A stretch of DNA of 64,000 nucleotides from Desulfurivibrio dismutans (GTDB lineage: Bacteria > Desulfobacterota > Desulfobulbia > Desulfobulbales > Desulfurivibrionaceae). The stretch covers positions 186,001 to 250,000 of the forward strand of contig NZ_JARGDQ010000005.1 in the NCBI RefSeq assembly GCF_029210385.1, given 5' to 3'. The position numbers and the translations under genes are program-made. Shown in pieces: positions 52,512-61,060 of this stretch; position 1 is the stretch's first letter; every line of letters begins with the position of its first letter. The notes beneath the pieces are model-generated. The model had not been told where the DNA came from. It saw only the letters and a program-made list of their open reading frames with translations, and did not search any database.

Positions 52512-54494
52512 ATGGAAACAGCGAAATACGGCAATTTACATAAAATGTTCGATGAAAATTTCATCGACTACACCTCCTATGTAATCAAAGAGCGGGCCAT
52601 CCCCGACGTGGCCGACGGGCTTAAGCCGGTGCAGCGGCGACTGCTCCAGACTCTGCACAACGTCGATGACGGCCGTTTTCACAAGGTGGCCAATGTGGTG
52701 GGTGAGACCATGAAGCTGCACCCCCATGGGGACGCCTCCATTTTCTCGGCCCTGGTGAACCTGGCCAACAAGGGTTACCTTATTGACCGGCAGGGCAATT
52801 TCGGCAACATCTACACCGGCGATTCGGCCTCGGCGGCTCGCTATATAGAGTGCCGCTTGACCCCGCTGGCCCGGGAGACCATGTTCAACCGGGAGCTTAC
52901 CGAATTCACCGACTCTTACGACGGCCGGATGAAAGAGCCGGTGATCCTGCCGGCCAAGCTTCCGCTGCTGCTGCTCCAAGGGGCCGAGGGGATTGCCGTG
53001 GGCATGGCCACCAAAATCATGCCGCACAATTTTTGTGAGTTGCTGGAGGCGCAGAAAAAGATCCTCCATGGTGAAGAGTTTGTGGTTTATCCCGATTTTT
53101 ACCAGGGCGGCCTGCTGGATGTTGCCGCCTATGACGACGGTAATGGCCGGCTGCGCTGCCGGGCCCGCATCGAGGAGAAGGACGACAAGACCATTATCAT
53201 TCGGGAAATCCCCTTTGGTACAACCACCCAGGGGTTGATTGAAAGTGTCGAGAAGGCGGCCCGGGCGGGCAAATTCAAGATTCTCTCCATCAACGACTAC
53301 ACCGCCGAGGAGGTGGAGATCGAAATCAAGCTGGCCCGGGGAATCAAGGCCGAGGAGACCATCAAGGCGCTTTACGCCTTCACCGACTGCGAGCTTGCCA
53401 TCAGTCCTAACCTCACGGTAATCCGCGACCATAATCCGGCGGTTTTATCGGTGAGTGAGGTGTTGCGGGAAAATACCAGCCGTCTTTACTACCTGCTGGA
53501 AAAGGAGTTGCAGTTGGAACTCAACCGCCTCCAGGAGCGGCTGCAATCCCATCTGTTGGAGCGTATTTTCATTGAAGAGCGGCTGTATAAAGAGATCGAG
53601 GAATGTCCCAGCTTTGAACTGGTGATCAAAACCGTTGATGAGGCTTTAAAACCTTATGCTGCCGACCTGGTGCGGCCGGTTAGCCGGGAAGATATTGAAA
53701 AACTGCTGGAGATCAAGATCAAACGGATCTCCCGCTACGATATTGAGCGCAAGAAGAAAGAGGTTAAAGCCACTCAGCGGCAGATCAAGGAGGTGGAGAA
53801 AAATCTCAGGGACATGACCGGTTTCTGTATCCGTTTCCTTGATGATCTGCTGACCCGTTACGGCCAGGATTACCCCCGGCGCACCGAGTTGGCCACCTTT
53901 GCCGAAGTCCAGGCCAGCCAAGTGGCTCTGACCAATCTAACCCTGGGCTATGATCGGGAAAGCGGTTTTTTCGGCACCCAGGTCAAGGCTGGAGCGGAGA
54001 GCTCCCTGGCCTGCTCGGAGTACGATAAGATTATGCTGATTGACAAAAGCGGGTGGTACAAGGTAGTCAACGTGCCGGAGAAGATCTTCATCGGCCACGA
54101 TCTGCTCTGGTGGGGGCGGGTGGCTGATAAGCAGACCTTCAACGTGGTCTACCGCGATGGCAAACAGAACCTGTGCTACCTGAAACGCTTTGTAACTCCC
54201 AAGTTCATTGTAGACAAGGAATACCGGCTGTTTGAAGAGCACCGGCGCTCGGAGATTATTTTCTTGAAGACCGGGGCAGGGATCAACCTCCGTGCCCATC
54301 TTTCGCCGTCACCCCGGACCCGGAGAAACCGGGAGGTTTTTCGTTGTGACGATTTTTTGATCAAGGGAGCGGCGGCCATCGGTAAACGCCTGGCGCCGCG
54401 GCCCATCCGCCGGGTGGAGGAGATCAGTGACGCGGTGGCGGCCAAGGCCGAAGAGGAAAAAAACCCGCAAACCCAGTTGTTTGACAAAAAATAA
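52512..54494 (+). CDS. parC: DNA topoisomerase IV subunit A
   Basis: This 660-residue breakage-reunion subunit has [24 protein letters not shown] (two blocks around residues 22-45), [18 protein letters not shown] (about 70), and the catalytic Tyr111 ([10 protein letters not shown]). A coiled-coil arm (about 420-440) and a short C-terminal region follow. The lack of a full set of C-terminal blades and the company of parE favour topoisomerase IV over gyrase. It is well supported. Confidence 0.9.
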   Translation: METAKYGNLHKMFDENFIDYTSYVIKERAIPDVADGLKPVQRRLLQTLHNVDDGRFHKVANVVGETMKLHPHGDASIFSALVNLANKGYLIDRQGNFGNIYTGDSASAARYIECRLTPLARETMFNRELTEFTDSYDGRMKEPVILPAKLPLLLLQGAEGIAVGMATKIMPHNFCELLEAQKKILHGEEFVVYPDFYQGGLLDVAAYDDGNGRLRCRARIEEKDDKTIIIREIPFGTTTQGLIESVEKAARAGKFKILSINDYTAEEVEIEIKLARGIKAEETIKALYAFTDCELAISPNLTVIRDHNPAVLSVSEVLRENTSRLYYLLEKELQLELNRLQERLQSHLLERIFIEERLYKEIEECPSFELVIKTVDEALKPYAADLVRPVSREDIEKLLEIKIKRISRYDIERKKKEVKATQRQIKEVEKNLRDMTGFCIRFLDDLLTRYGQDYPRRTELATFAEVQASQVALTNLTLGYDRESGFFGTQVKAGAESSLACSEYDKIMLIDKSGWYKVVNVPEKIFIGHDLLWWGRVADKQTFNVVYRDGKQNLCYLKRFVTPKFIVDKEYRLFEEHRRSEIIFLKTGAGINLRAHLSPSPRTRRNREVFRCDDFLIKGAAAIGKRLAPRPIRRVEEISDAVAAKAEEEKNPQTQLFDKK

Positions 54495-54512
54495 GACCGC
54501 CTTGGCGGTCTT
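54493..54512. terminator. Bidirectional intrinsic terminator between parC and the cyclophilin gene
   Basis: AAGACCGC-cttg-GCGGTCTT forms a stable hairpin that overlaps the parC stop codon. On the minus strand it is followed by TATTTTTTG, a good T run, so it can end transcription from the cyclophilin gene. On the plus strand the T run (TTGTCT) is weaker. Confidence 0.75.
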
Positions 54513-54575
54513 GTCTGGGCGGCTGCGACTGGCTACCGCCCGGAGTACGTCTATCTTCTATGGTTTCCGTCGGCC

Positions 54576-55154
54576 TTAACGGCTGTAAGCCTTGATTATT
54601 TTGACCTCCTTTACCGGTACGTCCTGGAAAAAACCCTTACTGGTGGTGGGTTGAGCGGCGATCTGGTCCACCACATCCATACCTTCGATTATCTTTCCGA
54701 AAACGGCATAACCATAGGCATTGGGGCTGGTGCCCCGGTGATCCAGATTGGCGTTATCGCTGAGGTTGATGAAAAACTGGCTGGTGGCGCTGTCCACTAC
54801 TCCGGTCCGGGCCATGGAGAGGGTGCCGCGCAGATTCTTCAGGCCGTTGTCGGCTTCGTTTTTGATCGCCTCACGGGTGGGGCGCTGCTCCATGTCCGGG
54901 GCAAAACCGCCGCCCTGGATCACAAAACCGGGGATCACCCGATGAAAAATCAGCCCGTCATAAAAACCGTCCTGGACGTATTGCAGAAAATTGGCGGTTG
55001 TAATGGGGGCCTCAGGGGTGAACAGCTCAATGGTCAAATTGCCGGCGGTGGTTTCCATGGTTACCCGGGGTCGGGGGTCGGCGGACTCGGCCATCGCTTT
55101 GCCCTGGGCGGTCAACAGCAGACAGAAAATGGTTGCAAGCAGCAGCAGTTTCAT
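54576..55154 (-). CDS. Cyclophilin-type peptidyl-prolyl isomerase, exported
   Basis: This 192-residue protein has an N-terminal signal peptide (MKLLLLATIFCLLLTAQGKA, cleavage probably after AMA) and a cyclophilin domain: FYDGLIFHRVIPGFVIQGG (about residue 65), NLRGTLSMARTGVVDSATSQFFINL (about 108-132) and YAVFGKIIEGMDVV. The catalytic Arg and the Phe and Gln of the family are in these segments. It assists folding in the periplasm. The terminator downstream is shared with parC. Confidence 0.93.
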   Translation of the reverse strand: MKLLLLATIFCLLLTAQGKAMAESADPRPRVTMETTAGNLTIELFTPEAPITTANFLQYVQDGFYDGLIFHRVIPGFVIQGGGFAPDMEQRPTREAIKNEADNGLKNLRGTLSMARTGVVDSATSQFFINLSDNANLDHRGTSPNAYGYAVFGKIIEGMDVVDQIAAQPTTSKGFFQDVPVKEVKIIKAYSR

Positions 55155-55323
55155 TTTTTCTCTCCTTTTTGGTCAATGGCTCAATGGCCGCGTAAGGCCG
55201 GTTTTGCAGTTGATGCAGGTTTGTGTTACTATATTGACGTTTGTTTACAAGCTGCGGGGCACGGTCTGCAGTATGAAACCGTAAACAGATGTCACCTTCA
55301 ATAAAATGCAATTTGGTGGATAG

Positions 55324-56364
55324 ATGACAGGGACGGACAGCATAGCAGATCGGGAAGGTTGTTGCCACTATTTCGGCCAAAGAGCGGTGGATCCTGATTA
55401 TACCAGATTTGTGGTCGGTTTGGCGATGTTGCTGGTTTTGCTGATTCTGGGCGCCGTCAGGCTACCTTGGGTCGATGGTGCCGATTGGACAACCCTGGAG
55501 CAGGACAAGTCGTATGTTACAATGATTGAGGCCAGTGATAGCCGGGCTGTAATCGATTTTCTGCGGTCGGAAGGGATGTGGGAGATGGATGCCCAAAAGC
55601 CTCTGCCACCGCTGGTTTTTACCTCTTTTCCGGTCGATATGGGCCAATTGCGGGCGTCGACCCGCAAACGCCTTTTCCTGCACACCCTGGCGCCCACCGC
55701 CATGGTTGCCCTGGCGGAAGTGGCCCACGAGAGAGCCGAGTTGTTGCGGGTGGTGGGCCGCATGGATTTTGCCGAGTGCACCCTGGAAAAACTTATCAGG
55801 GAGGAAGTTTCTTACCAGGATTGCGGTCTGGTCAGCGCGGAGGCCGATTTTCTGCGGCTCTTGAGCGCCAAATATCGCACGGCACGAATGGATGTCTTGC
55901 TAAACCGGGTCAACGTGATACCGTTGAGCCTGGTGCTGGCGCAAGCGGCCATGGAGTCGGCTTGGGGGGGGTCCCGTTTTGTTCAGGAGGGTAACAACAT
56001 CTTTGGCGTCTGGACCTGGGGCAGTGAGGGGATGGTCCCGGCCAACCGGGCTCCCGGGATGACCCATCGGGTGGCCATTTATGACTCCCTGCTGGATTCC
56101 GTGCGGGCCTACCTGTTGATGCTCAACCGGGTTTCCGCCTACAGCACCTTGCGGGAAATTCGGCGTGAGTCCATGGACTCCCTGGCCCTGGTTAACGGCT
56201 TGCGTTATTATTCGGAAAAAAGAGAGCGCTATGTTGATGACTTGCGCCGGCTGATCAAAACCAACCAGATGCAGCGTTATGATATCCTGACCATTTCCCT
56301 GGAGCCGGCGGAAGTACAAAAACAGTTGTCTACGGAGTCGTTTCGGCAAACCAGACTTGATTGA
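55324..56364 (+). CDS. Bax-like glucosaminidase-domain protein
   Basis: This 346-residue protein has one membrane helix near the N terminus (FVVGLAMLLVLLILGAV, residues about 29-45) and a glucosaminidase-type domain at 190-340: IPLSLVLAQAAMESAWGGSRF with the likely catalytic Glu, then EGNNIFGVWTWG and YDSLLDSVRAYLLMLN. The Bax family is predicted to cut peptidoglycan. The anchor places the domain in the periplasm. The polysaccharide deacetylase gene follows by 62 bases. Confidence 0.87.
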   Translation: MTGTDSIADREGCCHYFGQRAVDPDYTRFVVGLAMLLVLLILGAVRLPWVDGADWTTLEQDKSYVTMIEASDSRAVIDFLRSEGMWEMDAQKPLPPLVFTSFPVDMGQLRASTRKRLFLHTLAPTAMVALAEVAHERAELLRVVGRMDFAECTLEKLIREEVSYQDCGLVSAEADFLRLLSAKYRTARMDVLLNRVNVIPLSLVLAQAAMESAWGGSRFVQEGNNIFGVWTWGSEGMVPANRAPGMTHRVAIYDSLLDSVRAYLLMLNRVSAYSTLREIRRESMDSLALVNGLRYYSEKRERYVDDLRRLIKTNQMQRYDILTISLEPAEVQKQLSTESFRQTRLD

Positions 56365-56426
56365 GCTTGAACCGGCGAAGAAGTGTTTAGCCACTTGTGA
56401 ACGGTAGTGCCAAAAGAGGTGAGACC

Positions 56427-57494
56427 ATGTTTTATCGATGTCGATTGTTTTTAGTTTTCATGCTTATGCTGGCGGTACCGGCGGGGTTGCCGGTGGTGAC
56501 AGCCGCGGAGGCGCCGCGCGGTGATGCAACGATCTTTATTTACCATCATTTTGGTGACGACCGCTACCCCACCACCAATGTGAGCATGGAACAGTTCCGA
56601 GAGCAGATGGCCTACCTGGCGGCTCATGACTATAACGTTATTCCTCTGGCGGAGCTGGTCGAGATGCTGCGTGATGGTATTCCCCTGCCGCCCCGGACGG
56701 TGGTTATTACCGTCGATGACGGTTACCGGACCACTTACACCAAAGCCTGGCCGGTTTTTAAAGAGTACGATTTCCCCTTCACCGTCTTTATCTACGTCGA
56801 GGGGCTGGAGAGAAGATACTCCAACTACATGACCTGGGATCAAGTGGAGGAGATGGCCGCCTCCGGGGTGGACTTTCAGGACCACAGCTACTCCCATCAC
56901 CGTTTGGCCGACTGGCCCCAAGGGCAGAGTGAGGAAGAATACCGTCGCTGGATTCGGGAAGATCTGCGACAGGGGCGGGAGATTCTGACCCGACGGCTGG
57001 GTGAAGAACCCCGTTTTTTTGCTATTCCCTACGGGGAGTACAATCACATCGTTCTGGAGGAAGCGCAGAAATTCGGCTATGAGGCGATTTTTACCCAGGA
57101 TGCCGGCTCGGTGAGCGACGACACCGAGCTGTTCATGATCTCCCGGGAGCCCATCTTGGGCACCAACTGGTCGACCCTGGATCATTTTCAGGAAGTGCTC
57201 CAGCGGGTGGACCTGCCTTTCACCGACCATATTCCGGGGCTGCAGCCCCTCCAGGAGAATCCGCCGCCCCGGATCGGCGCTCGCCTGCTCTATCCTGAGC
57301 GCTACCGGCCGGGCACTTTCGGGATATTTGTCAGTGAACTGGGTTGGCAGCCGGCCAAGGTTGACGGCGATTTTGTTTATATCGACAACGACACCGTGCT
57401 GGAGCGACGCATCAATCGGGTGATGATCAGCGCCCGGGAAAAGGATACTGGCCGCACCGCGTTGCGCTTCTGGATGTTAACTCGGCCCCATTGA
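56427..57494 (+). CDS. Polysaccharide deacetylase (NodB domain), exported
   Basis: This 355-residue protein has a signal peptide (RLFLVFMLMLAVPAGLPV) and a NodB/CE4 domain: IFIYHHFGDD at the start (about residue 40), VVITVDDGYRTT (about 93; the Asp pair), the DHSYSHH zinc motif (about 155) and FAIPYGEYN (about 204). It would remove acetyl groups from a cell-surface glycan. The ATG at 56427 has AGAGGTGAG upstream; an upstream GTG at 56397 is less likely. A C-terminal region of about 100 residues is unassigned. Confidence 0.9.
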   Translation: MFYRCRLFLVFMLMLAVPAGLPVVTAAEAPRGDATIFIYHHFGDDRYPTTNVSMEQFREQMAYLAAHDYNVIPLAELVEMLRDGIPLPPRTVVITVDDGYRTTYTKAWPVFKEYDFPFTVFIYVEGLERRYSNYMTWDQVEEMAASGVDFQDHSYSHHRLADWPQGQSEEEYRRWIREDLRQGREILTRRLGEEPRFFAIPYGEYNHIVLEEAQKFGYEAIFTQDAGSVSDDTELFMISREPILGTNWSTLDHFQEVLQRVDLPFTDHIPGLQPLQENPPPRIGARLLYPERYRPGTFGIFVSELGWQPAKVDGDFVYIDNDTVLERRINRVMISAREKDTGRTALRFWMLTRPH

Positions 57495-57553
57495 CAACTT
57501 CATTGGCACCGAAAGAGCCAATGAAGTTGGCGGCCATCCATGGGCCGGCCGCC
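57495..57553. terminator. Double hairpin between convergent genes
   Basis: CAACTTCATTGGC / GCCAATGAAGTTG (13-bp stem, 57495-57529) is followed at once by GGCGGCC / GGCCGCC with an inner CCATCCATGG loop (57529-57553). It sits between the deacetylase gene and the histidine kinase gene, which converge. The CCATCCATGG loop also occurs in family A repeats, so it may be a distant relative of them. Confidence 0.6.
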
Positions 57554-57566
57554 AACAGCTCGTTTT

Positions 57567-59309
57567 TCAAAGGGCTGTTAACTCGATGCTGAAGGTGGTG
57601 CCCCGGTCGGGGGTGCTGGTCGCCCGGATGCGGCCGCCATGGCCTTCGATGATCTGGTGGACGATGGCCAGGCCCAGGCCGGTGCCCTCCTGGCGGGTGG
57701 TGAAATAGGGGTCGAAGATCCGGTCCAGAACCTCCTGGGAGATGCCCTTGCCCTGGTCCTGGATACGGATGGTAACCCCTTTCTCCCTGTTATCATTGTC
57801 AGAGTGAAAGGTCTCCACCCGGCAGGTTATCTCCCCGCCGGTGGGCGTGGCCTGGCAGGCGTTGCTGAGCAGGTTGAGCAGCACCTGCCGCATTTGCTCC
57901 CGGTCGGCCCAAATTTCCAACTTTGCAGGTATCCCGCCGGTCAGTCGGTGGCGTTCGGTACAGTCCGGGATTTGGCGGATCAGGGCGGCGCATTCCTCCC
58001 ATAGGTCATTCAGGTTAAAATATTGTTTTTGCGGGCTTGAAGGCCGGCAGAAGAGCAGAAAATTGCTTACCGCCGCTTCCAGGCGGTCGCACTCCCGGGT
58101 GATGATGGTCAGCAGTTTTTCCTGGCCGGGGTGGTTTCGCAAGCGTTGGGCTAAAAGCTGGCTGGAACCAGAGATGGCGGCCAGCGGGTTGCGGAATTCG
58201 TGGGCCACCCCGGCGGCCATTTCCCCCACCGCCGCCATCTTTTCACTTTGCCGCACCCGGGCTTCCATTTCCCGGATCAGGCTGAGATCCTGCAGGGAAA
58301 GAATGGCGCCGCCGTCCTCTTCCCGGTGGGTGCCATACAGGCGGCTCCAGGAGTAGCCCACCGGGATTTTTTCGCCGTTTTTGCGGGTCAGCTCACTTTC
58401 CGCCCGGCCTTTGGTGCCCGGTTCCAGGCCGGACTTGATTTCCGGCATGATCTCCTCCGCCTTGCGGCTCCTAATCTCATCGGCCGACCAGCCGCTGATG
58501 CCTTCCGCCGCCCGGTTGCAGGAAGTAATGCGGCCTTGGCCGTCGACGGTGATAATGCCGGTGGTGATATCATCGAAGATCTGTTTGTAGAGGTTGCTCA
58601 GGCGGTCATAATGGGAGGCGGTCCGCGACAGGGCGGCTTCGGTGCGGTAAAGACGCCCGGCCAGCGTGCCGGCCAGGGCCGCGACCAGAAAAAAGGAAAG
58701 GCCGTTGATGGCAAACAGGTTGAGCAGCCGCTCCAGACTGACTTCGGCTCGGGGGCCGATGGTCAGCAGATTGAAATCATAGTGGCTGTATTCCAGCAGC
58801 AGCAGAAAACCGTAGGCAAAGGTGCAGAGGGAGGCCATCAGCAGGGCGCTGCGCTTAAAGAGCATGAAAGCGGCGACGATGATGGGCAGAAAATAAACCA
58901 CCGTAAACAGCGATTGACTGGTGCCGGAAAACAGGACCAGGCAGGAGATCAGCAGGATGTCGATGCAGATCTGCAGAAAGGCGAAACGTTGCGTGTTTTT
59001 TATCCGTGCCAGCAGGGTGGCGGAGATAATGGTAAACAGGTAAAACCCGGCGACAAACAGCAGGGGATAATGGTACAGGTCGGTGGTCAGCCGGTGTCCG
59101 CGGGCCTCCAGAACCGCGGTGATGCCAAGGATGAGGGTAAGAAAGGTGACCCGCAGGAGAAAATACCAGGCCAACTGTTTTTTTAATAACCGGCCGGGGT
59201 CGGCAGGTTCGGAGTCTGGTGCAGGTAACTGCGCCAGTGGCTGAGGGTGGCTCCCCTCGTGGCTTACCGGGGGTGTACTGGCCGGAAATTCGGGCTGTTG
59301 ACTGCTCAT
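57567..59309 (-). CDS. Membrane sensor histidine kinase (PilS/NtrB-like)
   Basis: This 580-residue protein has six predicted membrane helices (about 45-215), a PAS domain (about 245-350; IFDDITTGIITVDGQGRITSCNRAAEGISG), the dimerisation helix with the phosphorylated His in AAGVAHEFRNPLAAI (about 373), and the ATPase boxes QVLLNLLSNACQATP, IRIQDQGKGI and GTGLGLAIVHQIIEGHGG. A PilS-type sensor of six membrane helices fits. It is paired with the regulator gene just upstream (overlap of four bases). The signal is unknown. Confidence 0.9.
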   Translation of the reverse strand: MSSQQPEFPASTPPVSHEGSHPQPLAQLPAPDSEPADPGRLLKKQLAWYFLLRVTFLTLILGITAVLEARGHRLTTDLYHYPLLFVAGFYLFTIISATLLARIKNTQRFAFLQICIDILLISCLVLFSGTSQSLFTVVYFLPIIVAAFMLFKRSALLMASLCTFAYGFLLLLEYSHYDFNLLTIGPRAEVSLERLLNLFAINGLSFFLVAALAGTLAGRLYRTEAALSRTASHYDRLSNLYKQIFDDITTGIITVDGQGRITSCNRAAEGISGWSADEIRSRKAEEIMPEIKSGLEPGTKGRAESELTRKNGEKIPVGYSWSRLYGTHREEDGGAILSLQDLSLIREMEARVRQSEKMAAVGEMAAGVAHEFRNPLAAISGSSQLLAQRLRNHPGQEKLLTIITRECDRLEAAVSNFLLFCRPSSPQKQYFNLNDLWEECAALIRQIPDCTERHRLTGGIPAKLEIWADREQMRQVLLNLLSNACQATPTGGEITCRVETFHSDNDNREKGVTIRIQDQGKGISQEVLDRIFDPYFTTRQEGTGLGLAIVHQIIEGHGGRIRATSTPDRGTTFSIELTAL

Positions 59310-60718
59310 GGCCGGTCGGCGTCGATGCCGTATTTTTTGATTTTGTAGCGCAGGGAGCGGAAGCTGGTGCGCAGCAATTCGGCGGCCCTGGTCTTGGAGT
59401 TGCCGGCTTTTTCCAGGGCGCTGACGATCATCTCCCGTTCCAGATCGGCCAGGGTCGGCTCCAGGCCGCGGCTGAAAACCTCTTCGGTGATGGCCTGGCG
59501 GTCGCCGGTGGCGGTGACGGCGGTGCCGGTTGTGGGGGATGTTGTCTGGCTGCGGCGATGGCCAGCCAGGGTAAGGCTTTCCGGCAGGATGATCTGGGAG
59601 TTTTCCATGGCCACCCCGCGCTCGATGATATTTTCCAGCTCCCGCACGTTACCGGGAAAATCGTAGTCCAGCAGCACCTGCATGGCATAGGAGGAGATCC
59701 GGTGGATGTCCTTGTCGAACAGGCGGGCGTACTTGGCCAGGAAATGCTCCACCAGCAGCGGCACATCCCCCTTGCGTTCCCTCAGCGGCGGCACCCGGAT
59801 GGGCACCACCGCCAGGCGGTAGAAGAGGTCTTCCCTGAAGCGGCCGGCCATGACCTCCTGTTCCAGATCCTTGTTGGTGGCCGAAATCACCCGGATCTGA
59901 ATGCGCACGTTTTCCGTGCCGCCCACCCGCTTGATTTCCCGCTCCTGCAGCACCCGCAGCAGTTTGGTCTGGATAATGGGGGGCAACTCCCCGATTTCAT
60001 CAAGAAAGGCGGTGCCGTGATTGGCCTGTTCGAATAGTCCGGCCCGGCTGCTGGAAGCACCGGTGAAAGCGCCCTTGGTGTGACCGAACACCTCGCTTTC
60101 AAAAAGGCTTTCCGGAATGGCGCTGCAGACGATGGGGACGAACTCATGGTTGGTGGCCGGACTCAAGCGGTGAATGGCCCGGGCCACCAGTTCCTTGCCG
60201 GTGCCGGATTCGCCCTGGATCAGGATGTTGGCCCGGGTGGGGGCCACCCGGGTAATAATATCATAAATTTTGCGCATTTCCGGGCTGCCGCCGATAATGC
60301 CCTCGAATTCGCTGACCGTCTCAAGGTCGCCCTCTCCGTGCACGGCCGGAACAGGCTGTTGGCTGTGCAGGGCGGTGCCGACGATATCCTTGATTTCGCC
60401 GACCTTGAAAGGTTTGGTGATATAGTCAAAAGCCCCGTTTTTCATTGCGCTCACCGCATCATCCGGCGAGGCGAAGGCGGTGACCAGGACCACCGGCAGT
60501 TCGGGCCTGATTTCCTTGATCCGGGTCAAAAGCTCAAGTCCGTCGGGCGGCGGCATGCGGATATCGGAGATCACCAGGTCATAATCTTCCGCCGTCAGCC
60601 GCTCCAGCGCCGCCACCCCACCGTCGGCGCAACTGACCGCATAACCCTCCTCTTCCAGCAGGATCTTCAGAAACTCCCGCATGCTCAACTCATCATCAAC
60701 CACCAGAATCCGTTTCAT
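59306..60718 (-). CDS. Sigma-54-dependent response regulator (NtrC/PilR-like)
   Basis: This 470-residue protein has an N-terminal receiver domain (RILVVDDE; phospho-acceptor Asp52 in [10 protein letters not shown]), a sigma-54 AAA+ domain ([15 protein letters not shown] at about 168 and the [17 protein letters not shown] loop at about 227, which touches sigma-54) and a C-terminal Fis-type helix-turn-helix ([25 protein letters not shown]). Phosphorylation by the partner kinase would activate sigma-54 promoters. The ATG at 60718 is chosen. Targets cannot be read from the window; a type IV pilus role is suggested only by likeness to PilR. Confidence 0.92.
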   Translation of the reverse strand: MKRILVVDDELSMREFLKILLEEEGYAVSCADGGVAALERLTAEDYDLVISDIRMPPPDGLELLTRIKEIRPELPVVLVTAFASPDDAVSAMKNGAFDYITKPFKVGEIKDIVGTALHSQQPVPAVHGEGDLETVSEFEGIIGGSPEMRKIYDIITRVAPTRANILIQGESGTGKELVARAIHRLSPATNHEFVPIVCSAIPESLFESEVFGHTKGAFTGASSSRAGLFEQANHGTAFLDEIGELPPIIQTKLLRVLQEREIKRVGGTENVRIQIRVISATNKDLEQEVMAGRFREDLFYRLAVVPIRVPPLRERKGDVPLLVEHFLAKYARLFDKDIHRISSYAMQVLLDYDFPGNVRELENIIERGVAMENSQIILPESLTLAGHRRSQTTSPTTGTAVTATGDRQAITEEVFSRGLEPTLADLEREMIVSALEKAGNSKTRAAELLRTSFRSLRYKIKKYGIDADRP

Positions 60719-60828
60719 AACCAGACTATAACGCGGATGCAAAAAACAGAAAACAGAAAACGGTAATCACAAATCAGGGGTCAGAGAACCAGAAACAAAG
60801 ACCAGAGAACAGGAAAGGAAAGAGAAAC

Positions 60829-60885
60829 GGGAAACGGGAAAAGGGAAAAGGGAAAAGGGAAAAGGGAAAAGGGAAAAGGGAAAAG
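60829..60885 (+). repeat. GGGAAAA tandem repeat (polypurine tract)
   Basis: About eight 7-bp units (GGGAAAC, then GGGAAAA) lie within a longer purine-only stretch from about 60741 to 60890. It is upstream of the response-regulator gene and beside a terminator. Such tracts can form triplex or four-stranded DNA and slip during replication. Confidence 0.88.
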
Positions 60886-60891
60886 GAGAAC

Positions 60892-60938
60892 AAAAAAAGG
60901 GGGGGACGTGCCGCCAGGCAACGTCCCCCCAAAAAAAA
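60892..60938. terminator. Bidirectional intrinsic terminator after the symporter operon
   Basis: GGGGGGACGT (plus strand) pairs with ACGTCCCCCC around a GCC-rich loop, flanked by seven or eight A residues on each side. On the minus strand this reads as a stem followed by TTTTTTTG, ending the symporter transcript. On the plus strand it also has a downstream A-run, not T, so the minus direction is the main one. Confidence 0.85.
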
Positions 60939-60953
60939 GGAGCAAAATGAAAA

Positions 60954-61060
60954 TTAAACGGTCAGCAGTGCCGCAGGTTGCGGCAAGCGACCCGGCGCCG
61001 CGTACTCCTGTACGCAAGCCGGGTCGATCGCCGCAAGATGCGGTGCTGCTGCCCGTTTAA
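60954..61060 (+). repeat. Structured dispersed repeat, family B, copy 3
   Basis: The outer stem TTAAACGGtCAGCAG / CTGCTGcCCGTTTAA has one mismatch. The inner stem CGACCCGGC / GCCGGGTCG is perfect and capped by GCGTAC-tcct-GTACGC. Flanking hairpins are TGCCGCA/TGCGGCA and CCGCA/TGCGG. The right end contains the stop codon of the symporter gene (61057-61059). Confidence 0.92.

Noticed and set aside
60829-60885. Repeat array considered as a CRISPR
   Set aside because: The unit is only 7 bases with no spacers, so it is a simple tandem repeat.
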